Shown here in pieces: positions 16,050 through 25,272 of a stretch of 45,172 nucleotides of DNA. This DNA is from Actinomycetales bacterium. Lineage in GTDB: Bacteria > Actinomycetota > Actinomycetes > S36-B12 > UBA5976. The position numbers and the translations under genes were made by a program. The DNA is taken from assembly GCA_018969715.1 (NCBI GenBank), contig JAGWXT010000016.1, positions 1 to 45,172 on the forward strand, written 5' to 3'. Within the stretch, counting starts at the first letter, position 1, and every line of letters begins with the position of its first letter. Below the pieces are notes generated by a model, which was given only the letters and a program-made list of their open reading frames with translations, had not been told where the DNA came from and made no database searches.

Positions 16050-18199
16050 GCCGGCCGCCGTGCGACATCACCGGGATCCACCGGCTTGACCACCTGCTGC
16101 TCGGGGGAGACGATCGTGCCATCAGGACGCACCAGGGGGTAGCCGGACGCCGGCTCCCCCCCGACCAGGACGCTCCGCTGCGCATCGACCGTGCCACCGC
16201 TGATGCCGTAGATCGCCTCGTAGATCCGCCGGACGACAGGGGCGGCCGTGCGTCCACCGGTATCGCCCTGGGAGATGAGAACGACGACGACGTACTTCGG
16301 GTCCGCCGCCGGGGCATAGCTTGCGAACCAGGCTGTGTCGTCCTGGCCGAGCACCTCACCGGTGCCGGTCTTGCCGGCGATGCGAAGCTGGTCATGCGGG
16401 AACCCGGCGAATGCGCCGGCCGCGGTGCCGGCGGTGACCACATCGGCGAGGGCATCGGCAATGTACGTCCGGGTGGTGCGGCTCACCGGGAGCTTGCCCG
16501 CACGCTGCGGCCGGATCGGCTCGATCCGGGAGCCGTCGGCGGAGATCAGTGCCCGACCGACACGCGGCTGCCAGAGGGTCCCGCCGTTACCGATCGCGGC
16601 GTACGCCACTGCCATCTGCAATGGCGTGGCAACCATGTCCCCCTGGCCGATCGAGAGGTTGACCGCATCACCGGCCCGGAAGGTGAAGCCCTCCTTGCAG
16701 TTCTCCGCGGCGAATGCCCGCAGCAGGGCCGCACGCTCGGGATCGGTCTTGGCGACCTCCGGGTAGCCGGTGCGGCCTCGCTCACAGTAGGTGTCCTTGT
16801 TCCGCTCCCAGTTGGCCACCTTGAACTCGCGCCCGCCGACGCGGCCGGGCGGGTCCTCCGGCAGGTCGATCCCGGTTGGACTGCCCAGGCCGAACGCCCG
16901 GGCCATCCGCTCAATCGGATCGGATGGCGAGGCCTTGGGCCGGTTGCCACCGTCGGCAAGCCACATCTCGTAGGCCATCTGGTAGTAGATCGTGTCGCAG
17001 GAAACGATGAGGGCCCGGGCCATGTTCATGAAGCCGTAGCCCACCGACTCGAAGTTCCGGAACCGCCGGGTGCCCACCTCGAGGAAGCCCGGGCAGTTGT
17101 AGGACGAGGTGAGGGAGTAGCCGGCATCGACCGCGGCGGCAGTCGTGATGATCTTGAACGTCGAGGCTGGCGGGAACAGCCCTTGGGTGGCGCGGGAGAC
17201 CAGTGGCGTGCCGGCCTTGGTGCTGGTGAGCGCCTTGAAGGCGCGATTCGAGATGCCGCCGACCCAGATGGCTGGGTCGTAGGTGGGCTCGGAGGCCATT
17301 GCGAGGATCCGGCCATTCGTGGCGTCCATGACGATCGCCGCACCGCTGTCGGCGGGGAAGCCCTCCGCGCGCGAGGCCAGCAGGCCGGCGTGGAGCTCGT
17401 CCTCGACCACCCGCTGCAGGTGGGCATCGATACTGGTGACCAGATATGACCCGGCGACCGGTTCGGTCTCGCTGAGGACCTCGCTGACCAGTCCGCGCGG
17501 GTCGATGGCCAGGGTGCGCACCCCCGGCTCCCCGCGCAGGGCGGCGTCGTACTGGCGCTCCAGGCCCGCCCGGCCGATGAGGTCGCGGCGCTGTAGGCGC
17601 GACCCGCCCTCGGCTGCCGCGGCCAGCTCGTCCTCGGACACCGGCCCCACCCAGCCGAGCACGTGGGCGAGGTTGGCGCCGAAGGGGGACGGGTAGGTGC
17701 GCACCGCCTCCGGGGCCGCCTGCACACCCCGGTACTCCGCCCGCCGCTCCATGATCTGGAGTGCAGCGTCGACGGGAACGTCCTTGGCGACGGGAATCGG
17801 CTGGTAGATCGATCCGTTCCAGCACACCGGTGGCGGCTTGGCCCCCTCCTCCCCACACCACTTGAGTCGGTCATTCAGATCCGCCAGCGGCATGCCCAGC
17901 AGGTCGGCGGTGCGGGCGCGGACAGCCGCCCCTCCGTCCGCCTCCTTCTCCAGGACATGCCGGTCAACGGTCACCACGAGGCTGACCCGGCTGCCGATCA
18001 GCGGTCGGCCTGCCTGATCGAGCACGGCACCCCGTACCGCGGGAATGAGCACCTCACGCGTGCGGTTCTCGGCGGCCGCCGCCCGGTACTGCTCACCGCT
18101 GACCACCTGGATCTCGAGCAGCCGACCGACCAGGGTGACGAGCAGGGCAAGGATGAGCACCTGCAGGACGATCAGTCGCCGCGTCGATCGCTGGCTCAT
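16046..18199 (-). CDS. mrdA: Penicillin-binding protein 2 (class B transpeptidase, elongation)
   Basis: 717-residue bitopic protein with a short cytoplasmic Arg-rich tail, one TM helix (about 12-30), a pedestal domain containing RAAAAENRTREVLIPAVRGAVLD, and a C-terminal transpeptidase domain. Active-site motifs are SxxK as ASTFKI (Ser about 346), SxN-equivalent SCD in IVSCDTIYY, and KTGTGEV (about 609). It cross-links wall peptides in the elongation complex with RodA. ATG 18199 sits five bases after GGAGG, and a GTG two codons upstream overlaps the SD and is rejected. The promoter probably lies in the 18200-18292 spacer. Confidence 0.94.
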   Translation of the reverse strand: MSQRSTRRLIVLQVLILALLVTLVGRLLEIQVVSGEQYRAAAAENRTREVLIPAVRGAVLDQAGRPLIGSRVSLVVTVDRHVLEKEADGGAAVRARTADLLGMPLADLNDRLKWCGEEGAKPPPVCWNGSIYQPIPVAKDVPVDAALQIMERRAEYRGVQAAPEAVRTYPSPFGANLAHVLGWVGPVSEDELAAAAEGGSRLQRRDLIGRAGLERQYDAALRGEPGVRTLAIDPRGLVSEVLSETEPVAGSYLVTSIDAHLQRVVEDELHAGLLASRAEGFPADSGAAIVMDATNGRILAMASEPTYDPAIWVGGISNRAFKALTSTKAGTPLVSRATQGLFPPASTFKIITTAAAVDAGYSLTSSYNCPGFLEVGTRRFRNFESVGYGFMNMARALIVSCDTIYYQMAYEMWLADGGNRPKASPSDPIERMARAFGLGSPTGIDLPEDPPGRVGGREFKVANWERNKDTYCERGRTGYPEVAKTDPERAALLRAFAAENCKEGFTFRAGDAVNLSIGQGDMVATPLQMAVAYAAIGNGGTLWQPRVGRALISADGSRIEPIRPQRAGKLPVSRTTRTYIADALADVVTAGTAAGAFAGFPHDQLRIAGKTGTGEVLGQDDTAWFASYAPAADPKYVVVVLISQGDTGGRTAAPVVRRIYEAIYGISGGTVDAQRSVLVGGEPASGYPLVRPDGTIVSPEQQVVKPVDPGDVARRPA

Positions 18200-18226
18200 C
18201 GACACCTCCGGCAGTGTGGACGCCTG

Positions 18227-18292
18227 ACCGCCGAGGGCGGTTCCACTGAACGCAAGGCTATGCCGGCCATCGGCCTGCCCACCCCGGGCAGG
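18227..18292 (-). terminator. mreD hairpin (18274-18292) and PBP2 leader hairpin (18227-18241)
   Basis: Directly after the mreD stop, CCTGCCC-ACCCC-GGGCAGG forms a 7-bp stem (18274-18292), a plausible terminator or attenuator between mreBCD and PBP2-rodA. A TAGCCT box on the minus strand near 18258 and a second small hairpin, ACCGCC-GAG-GGCGGT (18227-18241), precede PBP2 and suggest a separate promoter with a structured leader. Confidence 0.4.
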
Positions 18293-18817
18293 TCAGGCCA
18301 GTGACCACTCATCGGCCCGCGGTGACGTGATGCGCTCAGCCCACCAGGCGATGGGAACGATGATCGAGCCCATGACCAGGCAGTAGCCCACCTCGGTCAC
18401 CAGCAGCAGGGGAACGGATGCCCAGACCACTGCTGGCGTGTTCACCAGCCCGGACAGCAGTGACCAGACGATGACGGAGCCACCGGCGGTGGTGGCCAGG
18501 GCGAGGATCACCCGCCAGACGGTGAGCCGCTGGGCCGTCTCGGACAGGGCACCGGCACCCGCTCCGGCAAGCATGAGCACCAGGCTCGACAGGCCCATGA
18601 CGGTGTCGGTCGGCGGCAGCAGGTCAAGCAGCAGCCCGGCGGCGAACCCGGCGATGCCCCCGGCCGTCGGACCCTTGAGCAGGCCGATCGTCACGACGAT
18701 GACGAGGACGAGATCCGGGGTGGCACCGGGCAGGCCGAGCCGCGTGAGGACGACACCCTGGACGACGGCAGCCACGATCAGGGCGGTGACCGCCAGCCCG
18801 ATGCGCAGCACGATCAT
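18293..18817 (-). CDS. mreD: Rod shape-determining protein MreD
   Basis: 174-residue polytopic membrane protein of the elongation complex with about five to six TM helices. Family features are the early helix ending in VVLTRLGLPGATPDLVLVIV, GPTAGGIAGFAAGLLLDLLPPTD, and the later SLVLMLAGAGAGAL segment. ATG 18817 overlaps the mreC stop by four bases. Its position in mreB-mreC-mreD-PBP2-rodA settles the assignment. Confidence 0.92.
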   Translation of the reverse strand: MIVLRIGLAVTALIVAAVVQGVVLTRLGLPGATPDLVLVIVVTIGLLKGPTAGGIAGFAAGLLLDLLPPTDTVMGLSSLVLMLAGAGAGALSETAQRLTVWRVILALATTAGGSVIVWSLLSGLVNTPAVVWASVPLLLVTEVGYCLVMGSIIVPIAWWAERITSPRADEWSLA

Positions 18818-19839
18818 GGGCCACGCACACTGGCCAGCGGGGCCGGGCTCGGACTGACCACCGGCGCGCTCGGACGTGGACTGACCTCCGGGGTGACCCC
18901 CGGGGTGGGGCTCCCCCCGGGGACCGGCTCGACGGAGGGTTCCGCCGGCAGCGGGGCTGGTGCGGCCGGCAGGGAGCCGCGCTGCGGGAGGACGGCATCC
19001 CGGGGATCCGTCCGCGGCGGCTCGATGACGACGCCGATGAGATCGAGACGGGTGGTGTCGACGAAGGGGCGGATGACCGCCTGCCGGGTCAACTGCCCGG
19101 TCTGCCCGGCGACGTCGACCACCTCGCCCACCGGTACCCCGGGCACATACGGCCGGCCGTCAACGGACCCCCAGGTCACGAGGCGGTCGCCGACCCCGAT
19201 CGGGGCCAGCGGGTCGAGCAGCCGGTAGTCCAACGCGTCGATGCGGCCGGTGCCGGTGAGGAATCCGATCTCACCACTGTCCTCCAGCCGGGAGCCGACA
19301 CTGCTCTCCGGATCGGTGATGAGCACGACGGTGGCGGAGCGGTCGAAGACGAGGGCCGTTCGGCCGACGAGGCCATCGCCGTTGAGCACCGTCATGTCCG
19401 GACGGATCCCATCGAGGCGACCGGCATCGATGCTGACCGTCGAGGTGAAGGACTGGGCGGTACCGGTGGCGATCACCCGCGCCGGCACGAGTCGGTACTC
19501 ACCCAGACCGGCAACCCGCAGCAGGGCATCGAGTTCGCGGATGCGCCGGCGCTGATCGGAGGCCACCCGGGTGGCCGCCCGCAGTCGCTGGTTCTCCAGC
19601 TGCAGTTGGGCAACCTCATCGCGGACGGCAACCAGCTCCCCCACCCCGACGAAGTAGGCATTGACGGTGACCCAGCCCTCACGGACACTCGCCTGGACCG
19701 GTGCCAGCAGGTTGCCCCCAAGGCTGCGCAGCACCCCTGTCGGGCCGCCGGCGGAGCGGCGCAGGTCAAGCGCCACCAGCGTGACCGAGGCGACCAGCAG
19801 CAGGGCCAGCACCAGCCGCAGGCCCCGACTGTCCTTCAC
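18814..19839 (-). CDS. mreC: Rod shape-determining protein MreC
   Basis: 341-residue bitopic scaffold of the elongation complex. One TM helix lies near the N-terminus (about 9-25), then a coiled coil (about 65-95, EVAQLQLENQRLRA), then the MreC beta domain, with ARVIATGTAQSFTSTVSIDAG, VLNGDGLVGR and LITDPESSVGSRLEDSG. The last 50 residues are Pro/Ser-rich and low complexity (PRPSAPVVSPSPAP). It lies 18 bases after mreB and overlaps mreD. Confidence 0.94.
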   Translation of the reverse strand: MKDSRGLRLVLALLLVASVTLVALDLRRSAGGPTGVLRSLGGNLLAPVQASVREGWVTVNAYFVGVGELVAVRDEVAQLQLENQRLRAATRVASDQRRRIRELDALLRVAGLGEYRLVPARVIATGTAQSFTSTVSIDAGRLDGIRPDMTVLNGDGLVGRTALVFDRSATVVLITDPESSVGSRLEDSGEIGFLTGTGRIDALDYRLLDPLAPIGVGDRLVTWGSVDGRPYVPGVPVGEVVDVAGQTGQLTRQAVIRPFVDTTRLDLIGVVIEPPRTDPRDAVLPQRGSLPAAPAPLPAEPSVEPVPGGSPTPGVTPEVSPRPSAPVVSPSPAPLASVRGP

Positions 19840-19857
19840 CGCAGTCGCGCCGGCCGA

Positions 19858-20883
19858 TCAGGAGCGACGCTGGGTGATGAGCACCTGCTGGAGCACGTCG
19901 AACTCCTCCACGCACTTGCCCGAGCCCAGCACCACACAGTCCAGGGGGGACTCCGCAACCACGATCGGCATCCCCGTCTCATGGCGCAGCCGCTCATCGA
20001 GCCCATGCAGGAGCGCCCCCCCGCCGGTGAGGACGATGCCACGGTCCATGAGGTCCCCGGCGAGCTCCGGTGGGGTCCGGTCCAGGCACTGCTTGACCGC
20101 CTCGATGATCTGGTTGAGCGGCTCATCGATGGCCTGCCGGAGCGCCTCTGGCGAGAGCATCACTGTGCGCGGCAGCCCGGTGACAATATCGCGGCCGCGG
20201 ATCTCCGCCCCATGCTCATCCGGGTAGGGGAAGGCGGACCCGACCGTCCGCTTGATCTCCTCGGCACTGCGCTCCCCGAGCATGAGCCCGTACTCGCGCT
20301 TGACATAGGAGATGATCGCCTCATCCAGCTCATCGCCGGCCACCCGAATCGACAGGCTCGCGACCACCCCGCCCATCGAGATCACGGCGACCTCGGTGGT
20401 GCCGCCCCCGATGTCGACCACCATGTTGCCGGTCGGCTCATGGATCGGCAGCCCGGCCCCGATCGCGGCGGCCATCGGCTCCTCGATGATGTAGACCTTG
20501 CGGGCACCGGCCTGGTAGCCGGCATCCTTCACCGCCCGCTGCTCCACCCCAGTGGTGCCACTTGGGACGCACACGACCAGGCGCGGCTTGGCGAAGCCAC
20601 GCCGACGGTGGACCTTGCGAATGAAGTAGCGCAGCATGCGCTCGGTCATCTCGAAGTCGGCGATCACGCCATCGCGCAGCGGACGGACCGGGCGGATGTT
20701 CGAGGGCGTGCGCCCGATCATTCGCTTCGCCTCGGCCCCGATGGCGACGATCCCCCCGGTATCGGTGTTGACCGCGACCACCGAGGGCTCATTGAGGACC
20801 ACCCCGCGACCCCGGACGTAGACCAGGGTGTTCGCCGTCCCCAGATCGACCGCCATGTCGCGGCCCACCAGACTGCCGACCAT
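19858..20883 (-). CDS. mreB: Rod shape-determining protein MreB
   Basis: 341-residue actin-like ATPase that organises wall elongation at the membrane. The phosphate-1 motif DLGTANTLVYVRGRG lies at the N-terminus. The phosphate-2 motif is VVDIGGGTTEVAVISMGG, and the adenosine motif is LTGGGALLHGLDERL. The start is ATG 20883, four bases after GGAGG, and the GTG one codon earlier is too close to the SD. A 30-base spacer separates it from DUF4233. In Streptomyces-like genomes ndk lies at this junction, but it is absent here. Confidence 0.96.
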   Translation of the reverse strand: MVGSLVGRDMAVDLGTANTLVYVRGRGVVLNEPSVVAVNTDTGGIVAIGAEAKRMIGRTPSNIRPVRPLRDGVIADFEMTERMLRYFIRKVHRRRGFAKPRLVVCVPSGTTGVEQRAVKDAGYQAGARKVYIIEEPMAAAIGAGLPIHEPTGNMVVDIGGGTTEVAVISMGGVVASLSIRVAGDELDEAIISYVKREYGLMLGERSAEEIKRTVGSAFPYPDEHGAEIRGRDIVTGLPRTVMLSPEALRQAIDEPLNQIIEAVKQCLDRTPPELAGDLMDRGIVLTGGGALLHGLDERLRHETGMPIVVAESPLDCVVLGSGKCVEEFDVLQQVLITQRRS

Positions 20884-20913
20884 CACGCCTCCCTCGCCCG
20901 AACGACGGCCATG

Positions 20914-21273
20914 CTACGCATCGGCCGGACCCGTCGGGGGTTGCCGCCCGGGTGAGTCCGATGGCCGCTGCACCGCCTCGATCCGGCGACCAAGGACCAC
21001 CGACCAGGTCCACAGTGCGGTGAAGACCAGACCGAGGATGATCATGGCCGGGATCGCCAGCGCGATGGCGAGAATGGCCGCCTGGGCGAGCCACCCGCAC
21101 CACACACCCCACCGCCGGCGAAGAGTGCCGGCAGCGATGAGGGCCAGGGCGGCCGCGGTCAGCGCAATGGCCACTGCCGGTCCACCGTCGCCGGAGACAT
21201 TCACCGCAACGGGCACCGCGAGGGCGACGACGACGGCCTCGAACAGCAGGACCGCGCGCAGCAGGACGATCAC
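20914..21273 (-). CDS. DUF4233 membrane protein
   Basis: 119 residues with three to four TM helices (LLRAVLLFEAVVVALAVPVAV, AVAIALTAAALALIAAG, AILAIALAIPAMIILGLVFTAL) and a hydrophilic Pro-rich C-tail. A small membrane protein translated with folC is the actinobacterial DUF4233 family (Rv2446c-like). Its role is unknown. GTG 21273 overlaps the folC stop as GTGA. Confidence 0.85.
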   Translation of the reverse strand: MIVLLRAVLLFEAVVVALAVPVAVNVSGDGGPAVAIALTAAALALIAAGTLRRRWGVWCGWLAQAAILAIALAIPAMIILGLVFTALWTWSVVLGRRIEAVQRPSDSPGRQPPTGPADA

Positions 21274-22619
21274 CCCGCACCCCCGAGGATCGCCTCCGCG
21301 GCGGCGATCAGGGCGATGGATCCGGTCACGAGGATGAGCCCGCCCGGCTGTCCCGCAAGCCGGGTGCGCGCCGCGGTGAGGGCCGCTGCGAGGTCCGGCT
21401 CAGCCTGGCACCGATGGGGGCCCAGGGCGATGAGGGCGGCTGCGGCGAGATCCGCCGCCGGCAGCCCCCGGTCGGCGCGGGTGGCCCCGAGGGTCCCCGG
21501 TGGGCCGGCGGGGATCTCGGTGGCGATGACGAAGGCATCGGCCGCACCAAGGGCGGTGAGCATGCCGGCGGCATCCTTGTCCCGCATGACGGCCAGGACG
21601 CACACGAGGGGGACCGGCGCGAAGGACTCAGTCACCGCCGCCAGGGTCGCGACGATCCCAGCGGGATTGTGGGCGGCGTCGGCGAGGATCGTCGGCTGCC
21701 GAGCGAGCACCTGCATCCGACCCGGTGACGTGAGGCCAGCCAGGCCCGTGAGGAGTGTCTCCCGGCTGATCGGCTGCGCATCGCCGATGAGCCGGGTCAC
21801 GGCCGCACAGCCCACCACGGTGTTCTGCGCCTGATGGGCCCCCAGCAGCGGCACGGGCACATCGGCGTACCGCCGGGTGCCGATGCGCATGTCGAGCAGC
21901 TGCCCCGCCACCCCCGGTCGGCGATTGCGCAGGTCGAACTGCTCTCCGTCCCACCAGACATCCGCCTGCTGGGCGGCGGCCCGTTCACTGATGACAGCCC
22001 GGGCTCCGGGCTGCTGGGCAGCCGAGACGACCGCGCAGCCGGGGGCGATGATGCCTGCCTTCTCGCCAGCGATCTGCTCGACGGTGTCGCCGAGGACGTG
22101 CATATGGTCCAGTCCGATCGGGCAGATGACCGCCACCGTCGCATCGGCCGCGTTCACCGCATCCCACCGTCCACCCATGCCGATCTCCATCACCGCAACG
22201 TCGACGGGCGCGTCGGCGAATGCCGCATAGGCGAGGGCGGTGAGCATCTCGAACATGCTCAGCCGCCGACCCCCATCGGCATCGACGAGCTCGGCGATCG
22301 GCGCCACCTCGGCATGCAGGGCGATGAACCGCTCCCCCTCGATCGCGGATCCGTCGATGCGGATGCGCTCGGTCACCGCGTGCAGGTGGGGGCTGGTGAA
22401 CAGTCCGGTGCGCAGGCCCGCAGCCAGCAGCAGCTGCTCGATCACCCGGCTGGTGGTGGTCTTGCCGTTGGTTCCGGCGATCATGACGACCGGGAATGCG
22501 GTCTGCGGATCTCCGAGCGACCTCAGCAGTGACTGGATGCGGTCGAGGGTGGGATCGATCGTCTCCTCGCCGACGCGATCGGCGAGGAGACGGCCCGCCG
22601 CCACCTCAGCCGCGACCAT
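21270..22619 (-). CDS. folC: Folylpolyglutamate synthase / dihydrofolate synthase
   Basis: 449-residue Mur-ligase-fold enzyme that adds glutamate to dihydropteroate and folates. It has the P-loop AGTNGKTTTSR (about 48-58), TGLFTSPHLHAVTERI, EIGMGGRWDAVN, the metal/substrate motif PIGLDHMHVLGDT and the C-terminal ADAAHNPAGI. The start is ATG 22619. The frame is open upstream for 40 further codons, but these overlap the divergent valS promoter and start and are not conserved in type. A TACATT box seven bases before the ATG suggests leaderless translation. Confidence 0.94.
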   Translation of the reverse strand: MVAAEVAAGRLLADRVGEETIDPTLDRIQSLLRSLGDPQTAFPVVMIAGTNGKTTTSRVIEQLLLAAGLRTGLFTSPHLHAVTERIRIDGSAIEGERFIALHAEVAPIAELVDADGGRRLSMFEMLTALAYAAFADAPVDVAVMEIGMGGRWDAVNAADATVAVICPIGLDHMHVLGDTVEQIAGEKAGIIAPGCAVVSAAQQPGARAVISERAAAQQADVWWDGEQFDLRNRRPGVAGQLLDMRIGTRRYADVPVPLLGAHQAQNTVVGCAAVTRLIGDAQPISRETLLTGLAGLTSPGRMQVLARQPTILADAAHNPAGIVATLAAVTESFAPVPLVCVLAVMRDKDAAGMLTALGAADAFVIATEIPAGPPGTLGATRADRGLPAADLAAAALIALGPHRCQAEPDLAAALTAARTRLAGQPGGLILVTGSIALIAAAEAILGGAG

Positions 22620-22665
22620 GACGGCCAATGTATGCCCCCCACCGTGCAACCTAGGATTGGCTGTC
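22620..22665. promoter_or_regulatory. Divergent, apparently leaderless promoters for folC and valS
   Basis: A 46-base spacer serves both genes. For folC the minus strand shows TACATT (22632-22627) seven bases before ATG. For valS the plus strand shows TAGGAT (22652-22657) eight bases before GTG. Such spacing places the transcript start at or next to the start codon, a common actinobacterial arrangement. Confidence 0.55.
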
Positions 22666-25269
22666 GTGGCGATCCCCGACCGGCCGAGCGTCGACGGCCT
22701 CGCCGAGCGCTGGTCGCAGCGCTGGGAGCAGTCGGGCACCTACCGGTTCGACCGCAGCCGGCCACGGGCCGAGGTCTACGCCATCGACACCCCGCCGCCG
22801 ACGGTCAGCGGCTCACTGCACGTCGGGCACGTCTTCTCCTACACCCACACCGACATCATCGCCCGCTTCTGGCGGATGCGCGGCCGGTCGGTGTTCTATC
22901 CGATGGGGTGGGACGACAACGGGCTGCCCACCGAGCGGCGGGTGCAGAACTACTACGGGGTGCGCTGCGACCCGACCCTGCCCTATGACCCGGACTTCCA
23001 GCCACCGGCGAACCCGACAACCCCAGTGGCGGTATCGCGTCGGACGTTCGTGGAACTGTGCGAACGGCTCACCACCGAGGATGAGCAGGCATTCGAGCAG
23101 TTGTGGCGCACGCTCGGACTGTCGATTGACTGGTCACTGTGCTACCAGACCATCGACAGCAGGGCACGGGCGGTCTCCCAGCGGGCGTTCCTCGCCGATG
23201 TCGCCGCCGGCCGGGCGTATCAGGCGGAGGCGCCCACACTGTGGGATGTCACCTTCCAGACGGCCGTGGCACAGGCGGAACTGGAGGACCGGGAGCGTCC
23301 CGGTGCCTACCACCGAGTGGCCTTCACCGTCGCCGACCCCGCGGCGGCCGGGGCGACCGTCGTCATCGAGACCAGCCGCCCGGAACTCATCGCCGCCTGC
23401 GTGGGCCTCGTTGCCCATCCCGATGACGAGCGTTACACCGGGCTCATCGGTGGCACCGTTCACAGCCCCGTCTTCAACGTCGCGGTGCCGGTCCACGCCC
23501 ACCCGCTGGCCGATCCGGAGAAGGGCACTGGGATCGCCATGGTGTGCACCTTCGGCGACCTCACCGATGTCACCTGGTGGCGGGAGCTCGACCTGCCGAC
23601 CCGCGCGGTGATCGAGCGCGATGGCCGGCTGTCGGCGACGACGCCGAGCTGGCTTGCGGAGCCCACCGCGGCGGCTCGCTACGCCGAGCTCGCCGGCCAG
23701 AGCGTGCACACTGCGCGCGAGCGGATGGTGGCAATGCTGCGCACCGATGGCGCCCTGCTCGGCGAGCCCGCGCCGATCACGCACGCAGTGAAGTTCTTCG
23801 AGAAGGGCGATCGGCCGCTGGAGGTCGTCACCAGCCGCCAGTGGTACATCCGCAATGGCGGACGGGATCGGCAGCTGCGGGATGATCTGCTGGCCCGGGG
23901 ACGGGCCCTCACCTGGCACCCCGCGCATATGCAGGTGCGGTACGACACCTGGGTGGGCGGGCTGACCGGCGACTGGCTGATCAGCCGCCAGCGCTACTTC
24001 GGGGTGCCGATCCCCCTGTGGTACGGCATCGCCGCCGATGGCACCGTCGACTACCAGCGGGTCCTGCTGCCCGATGACGCGGACCTGCCGGTGGATCCGC
24101 AATCGGAGGCACCACCCGGGTACGACCCGTCCCAGCGCGGCCAGCCCGGGGGCTTCATCGGGGACCCGGATGTCATGGACACCTGGGCGACCTCCTCGCT
24201 GACGCCGCAGATCGCCGGTGGCTGGTCGGTGGACGATGACCTGTTCGCTCGCGTGTTCCCGATGGACCTGCGACCCCAGTCGCATGAGATCATCCGGACC
24301 TGGCTGTTCGCGACGGTCGTGCGCGCATCCGCGCAGTTCGGGACCATCCCGTGGTCCGATGTCGCGATCTCCGGCTGGATCCTCGACCCGGACCGCAAGA
24401 AGATGAGCAAGTCCAAGGGCAATGTCGTCACCCCACTGGAGTTGCTCACCGAGCATGGCCCGGATGGGGTGCGCTACTGGGCGGCGATGGGCCGACCGGG
24501 CACCGACACCGCATTCGACCCAGCGCAGATGCGCGTGGGTCGGCGGCTGGCGATCAAGATCCTCAATGCGACCAGGTTCGCCCTGTCGCTGGGGGCACCC
24601 GCTGACGGCGAGGTGACCGAGCACCTCGACCGCGCCCTGCTGGCGGGCCTGGCGAGTGTGGTGGACGAGGCGACGGCCGCCCTGCTCGGCTACGACTACA
24701 CCCGGGCACTTGAGATCGTGGAGGCGTTCTTCTGGCGCTTCACCGACGACTATGTGGAACTGGTGAAGGACCGCGCCTATGGCAGCCGCGGGCCGACGGC
24801 GCAGGCATCGGCCGGGCGCACCCTGACGGAGGCACTGTCGGTGCTGACCCGGCTGTTCGCGCCCTTCCTCCCCTTCGTCACCGAGGAGGTGTGGTCGTGG
24901 ACCACCGCAGCTGGGGGCGCATCGCCGGCGGCGGCCCTGGCATCGGTGCACCATGCGCCATGGCCGCAGGCCGCACCACTGCGGGAACTCGCCGGCGACG
25001 CGGATGTGCGCACCCTGCCGCTGGTGGGCGAGGTGCTCGGTGCGGTCCGCCGCGCGAAGACCGATGCCCGGCTGTCGATGCGGGCAGCCGTTGACGAGGT
25101 GAGGGTGGCGGCACCCGCGGACCTCGTGACGCTGCTGCAGGCCTGCGCACCCGATCTGCAGGCGGCCGGATCGATCGCCGATCTGCAGGTGGTCGCCGCA
25201 CCCGACGCCACCAGCGCATCCGGACTTGCCAGCGGCCTGGCCATCGCGGTCGCCCTCGCCGGGGCCTGA
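22666..25269 (+). CDS. valS: Valine--tRNA ligase
   Basis: 867-residue class I synthetase that charges tRNA-Val. The HIGH motif is HVGH at 52-55 within PPPTVSGSLHVGHVFSYTH, and KMSKS lies at 579-583 (KKMSKSKGNVV). The editing domain (about 200-340) contains VVIETSRPELIAA, and the WATSSLTPQI segment marks the catalytic core. The C-terminus ends soon after the anticodon-binding domain without the long coiled coil of E. coli ValS, like the shorter type-2/archaeal-like form. GTG 22666 is chosen because family homology begins there (IPDRPSVDGL). The open frame upstream is antisense to folC. It ends three bases from the convergent clpX. Confidence 0.96.
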   Translation: MAIPDRPSVDGLAERWSQRWEQSGTYRFDRSRPRAEVYAIDTPPPTVSGSLHVGHVFSYTHTDIIARFWRMRGRSVFYPMGWDDNGLPTERRVQNYYGVRCDPTLPYDPDFQPPANPTTPVAVSRRTFVELCERLTTEDEQAFEQLWRTLGLSIDWSLCYQTIDSRARAVSQRAFLADVAAGRAYQAEAPTLWDVTFQTAVAQAELEDRERPGAYHRVAFTVADPAAAGATVVIETSRPELIAACVGLVAHPDDERYTGLIGGTVHSPVFNVAVPVHAHPLADPEKGTGIAMVCTFGDLTDVTWWRELDLPTRAVIERDGRLSATTPSWLAEPTAAARYAELAGQSVHTARERMVAMLRTDGALLGEPAPITHAVKFFEKGDRPLEVVTSRQWYIRNGGRDRQLRDDLLARGRALTWHPAHMQVRYDTWVGGLTGDWLISRQRYFGVPIPLWYGIAADGTVDYQRVLLPDDADLPVDPQSEAPPGYDPSQRGQPGGFIGDPDVMDTWATSSLTPQIAGGWSVDDDLFARVFPMDLRPQSHEIIRTWLFATVVRASAQFGTIPWSDVAISGWILDPDRKKMSKSKGNVVTPLELLTEHGPDGVRYWAAMGRPGTDTAFDPAQMRVGRRLAIKILNATRFALSLGAPADGEVTEHLDRALLAGLASVVDEATAALLGYDYTRALEIVEAFFWRFTDDYVELVKDRAYGSRGPTAQASAGRTLTEALSVLTRLFAPFLPFVTEEVWSWTTAAGGASPAAALASVHHAPWPQAAPLRELAGDADVRTLPLVGEVLGAVRRAKTDARLSMRAAVDEVRVAAPADLVTLLQACAPDLQAAGSIADLQVVAAPDATSASGLASGLAIAVALAGA

Positions 25270-25272
25270 TCC

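Noticed and set aside
22240-22665. Upstream extension of valS
   Set aside because: It would be antisense to folC; family similarity starts right after GTG 22666.
23134-24954. 606-codon open frame antisense to valS
   Set aside because: It is a GC-rich shadow frame with Arg/Pro/Gly composition, no domain and no start signal, opposite a certain valS.
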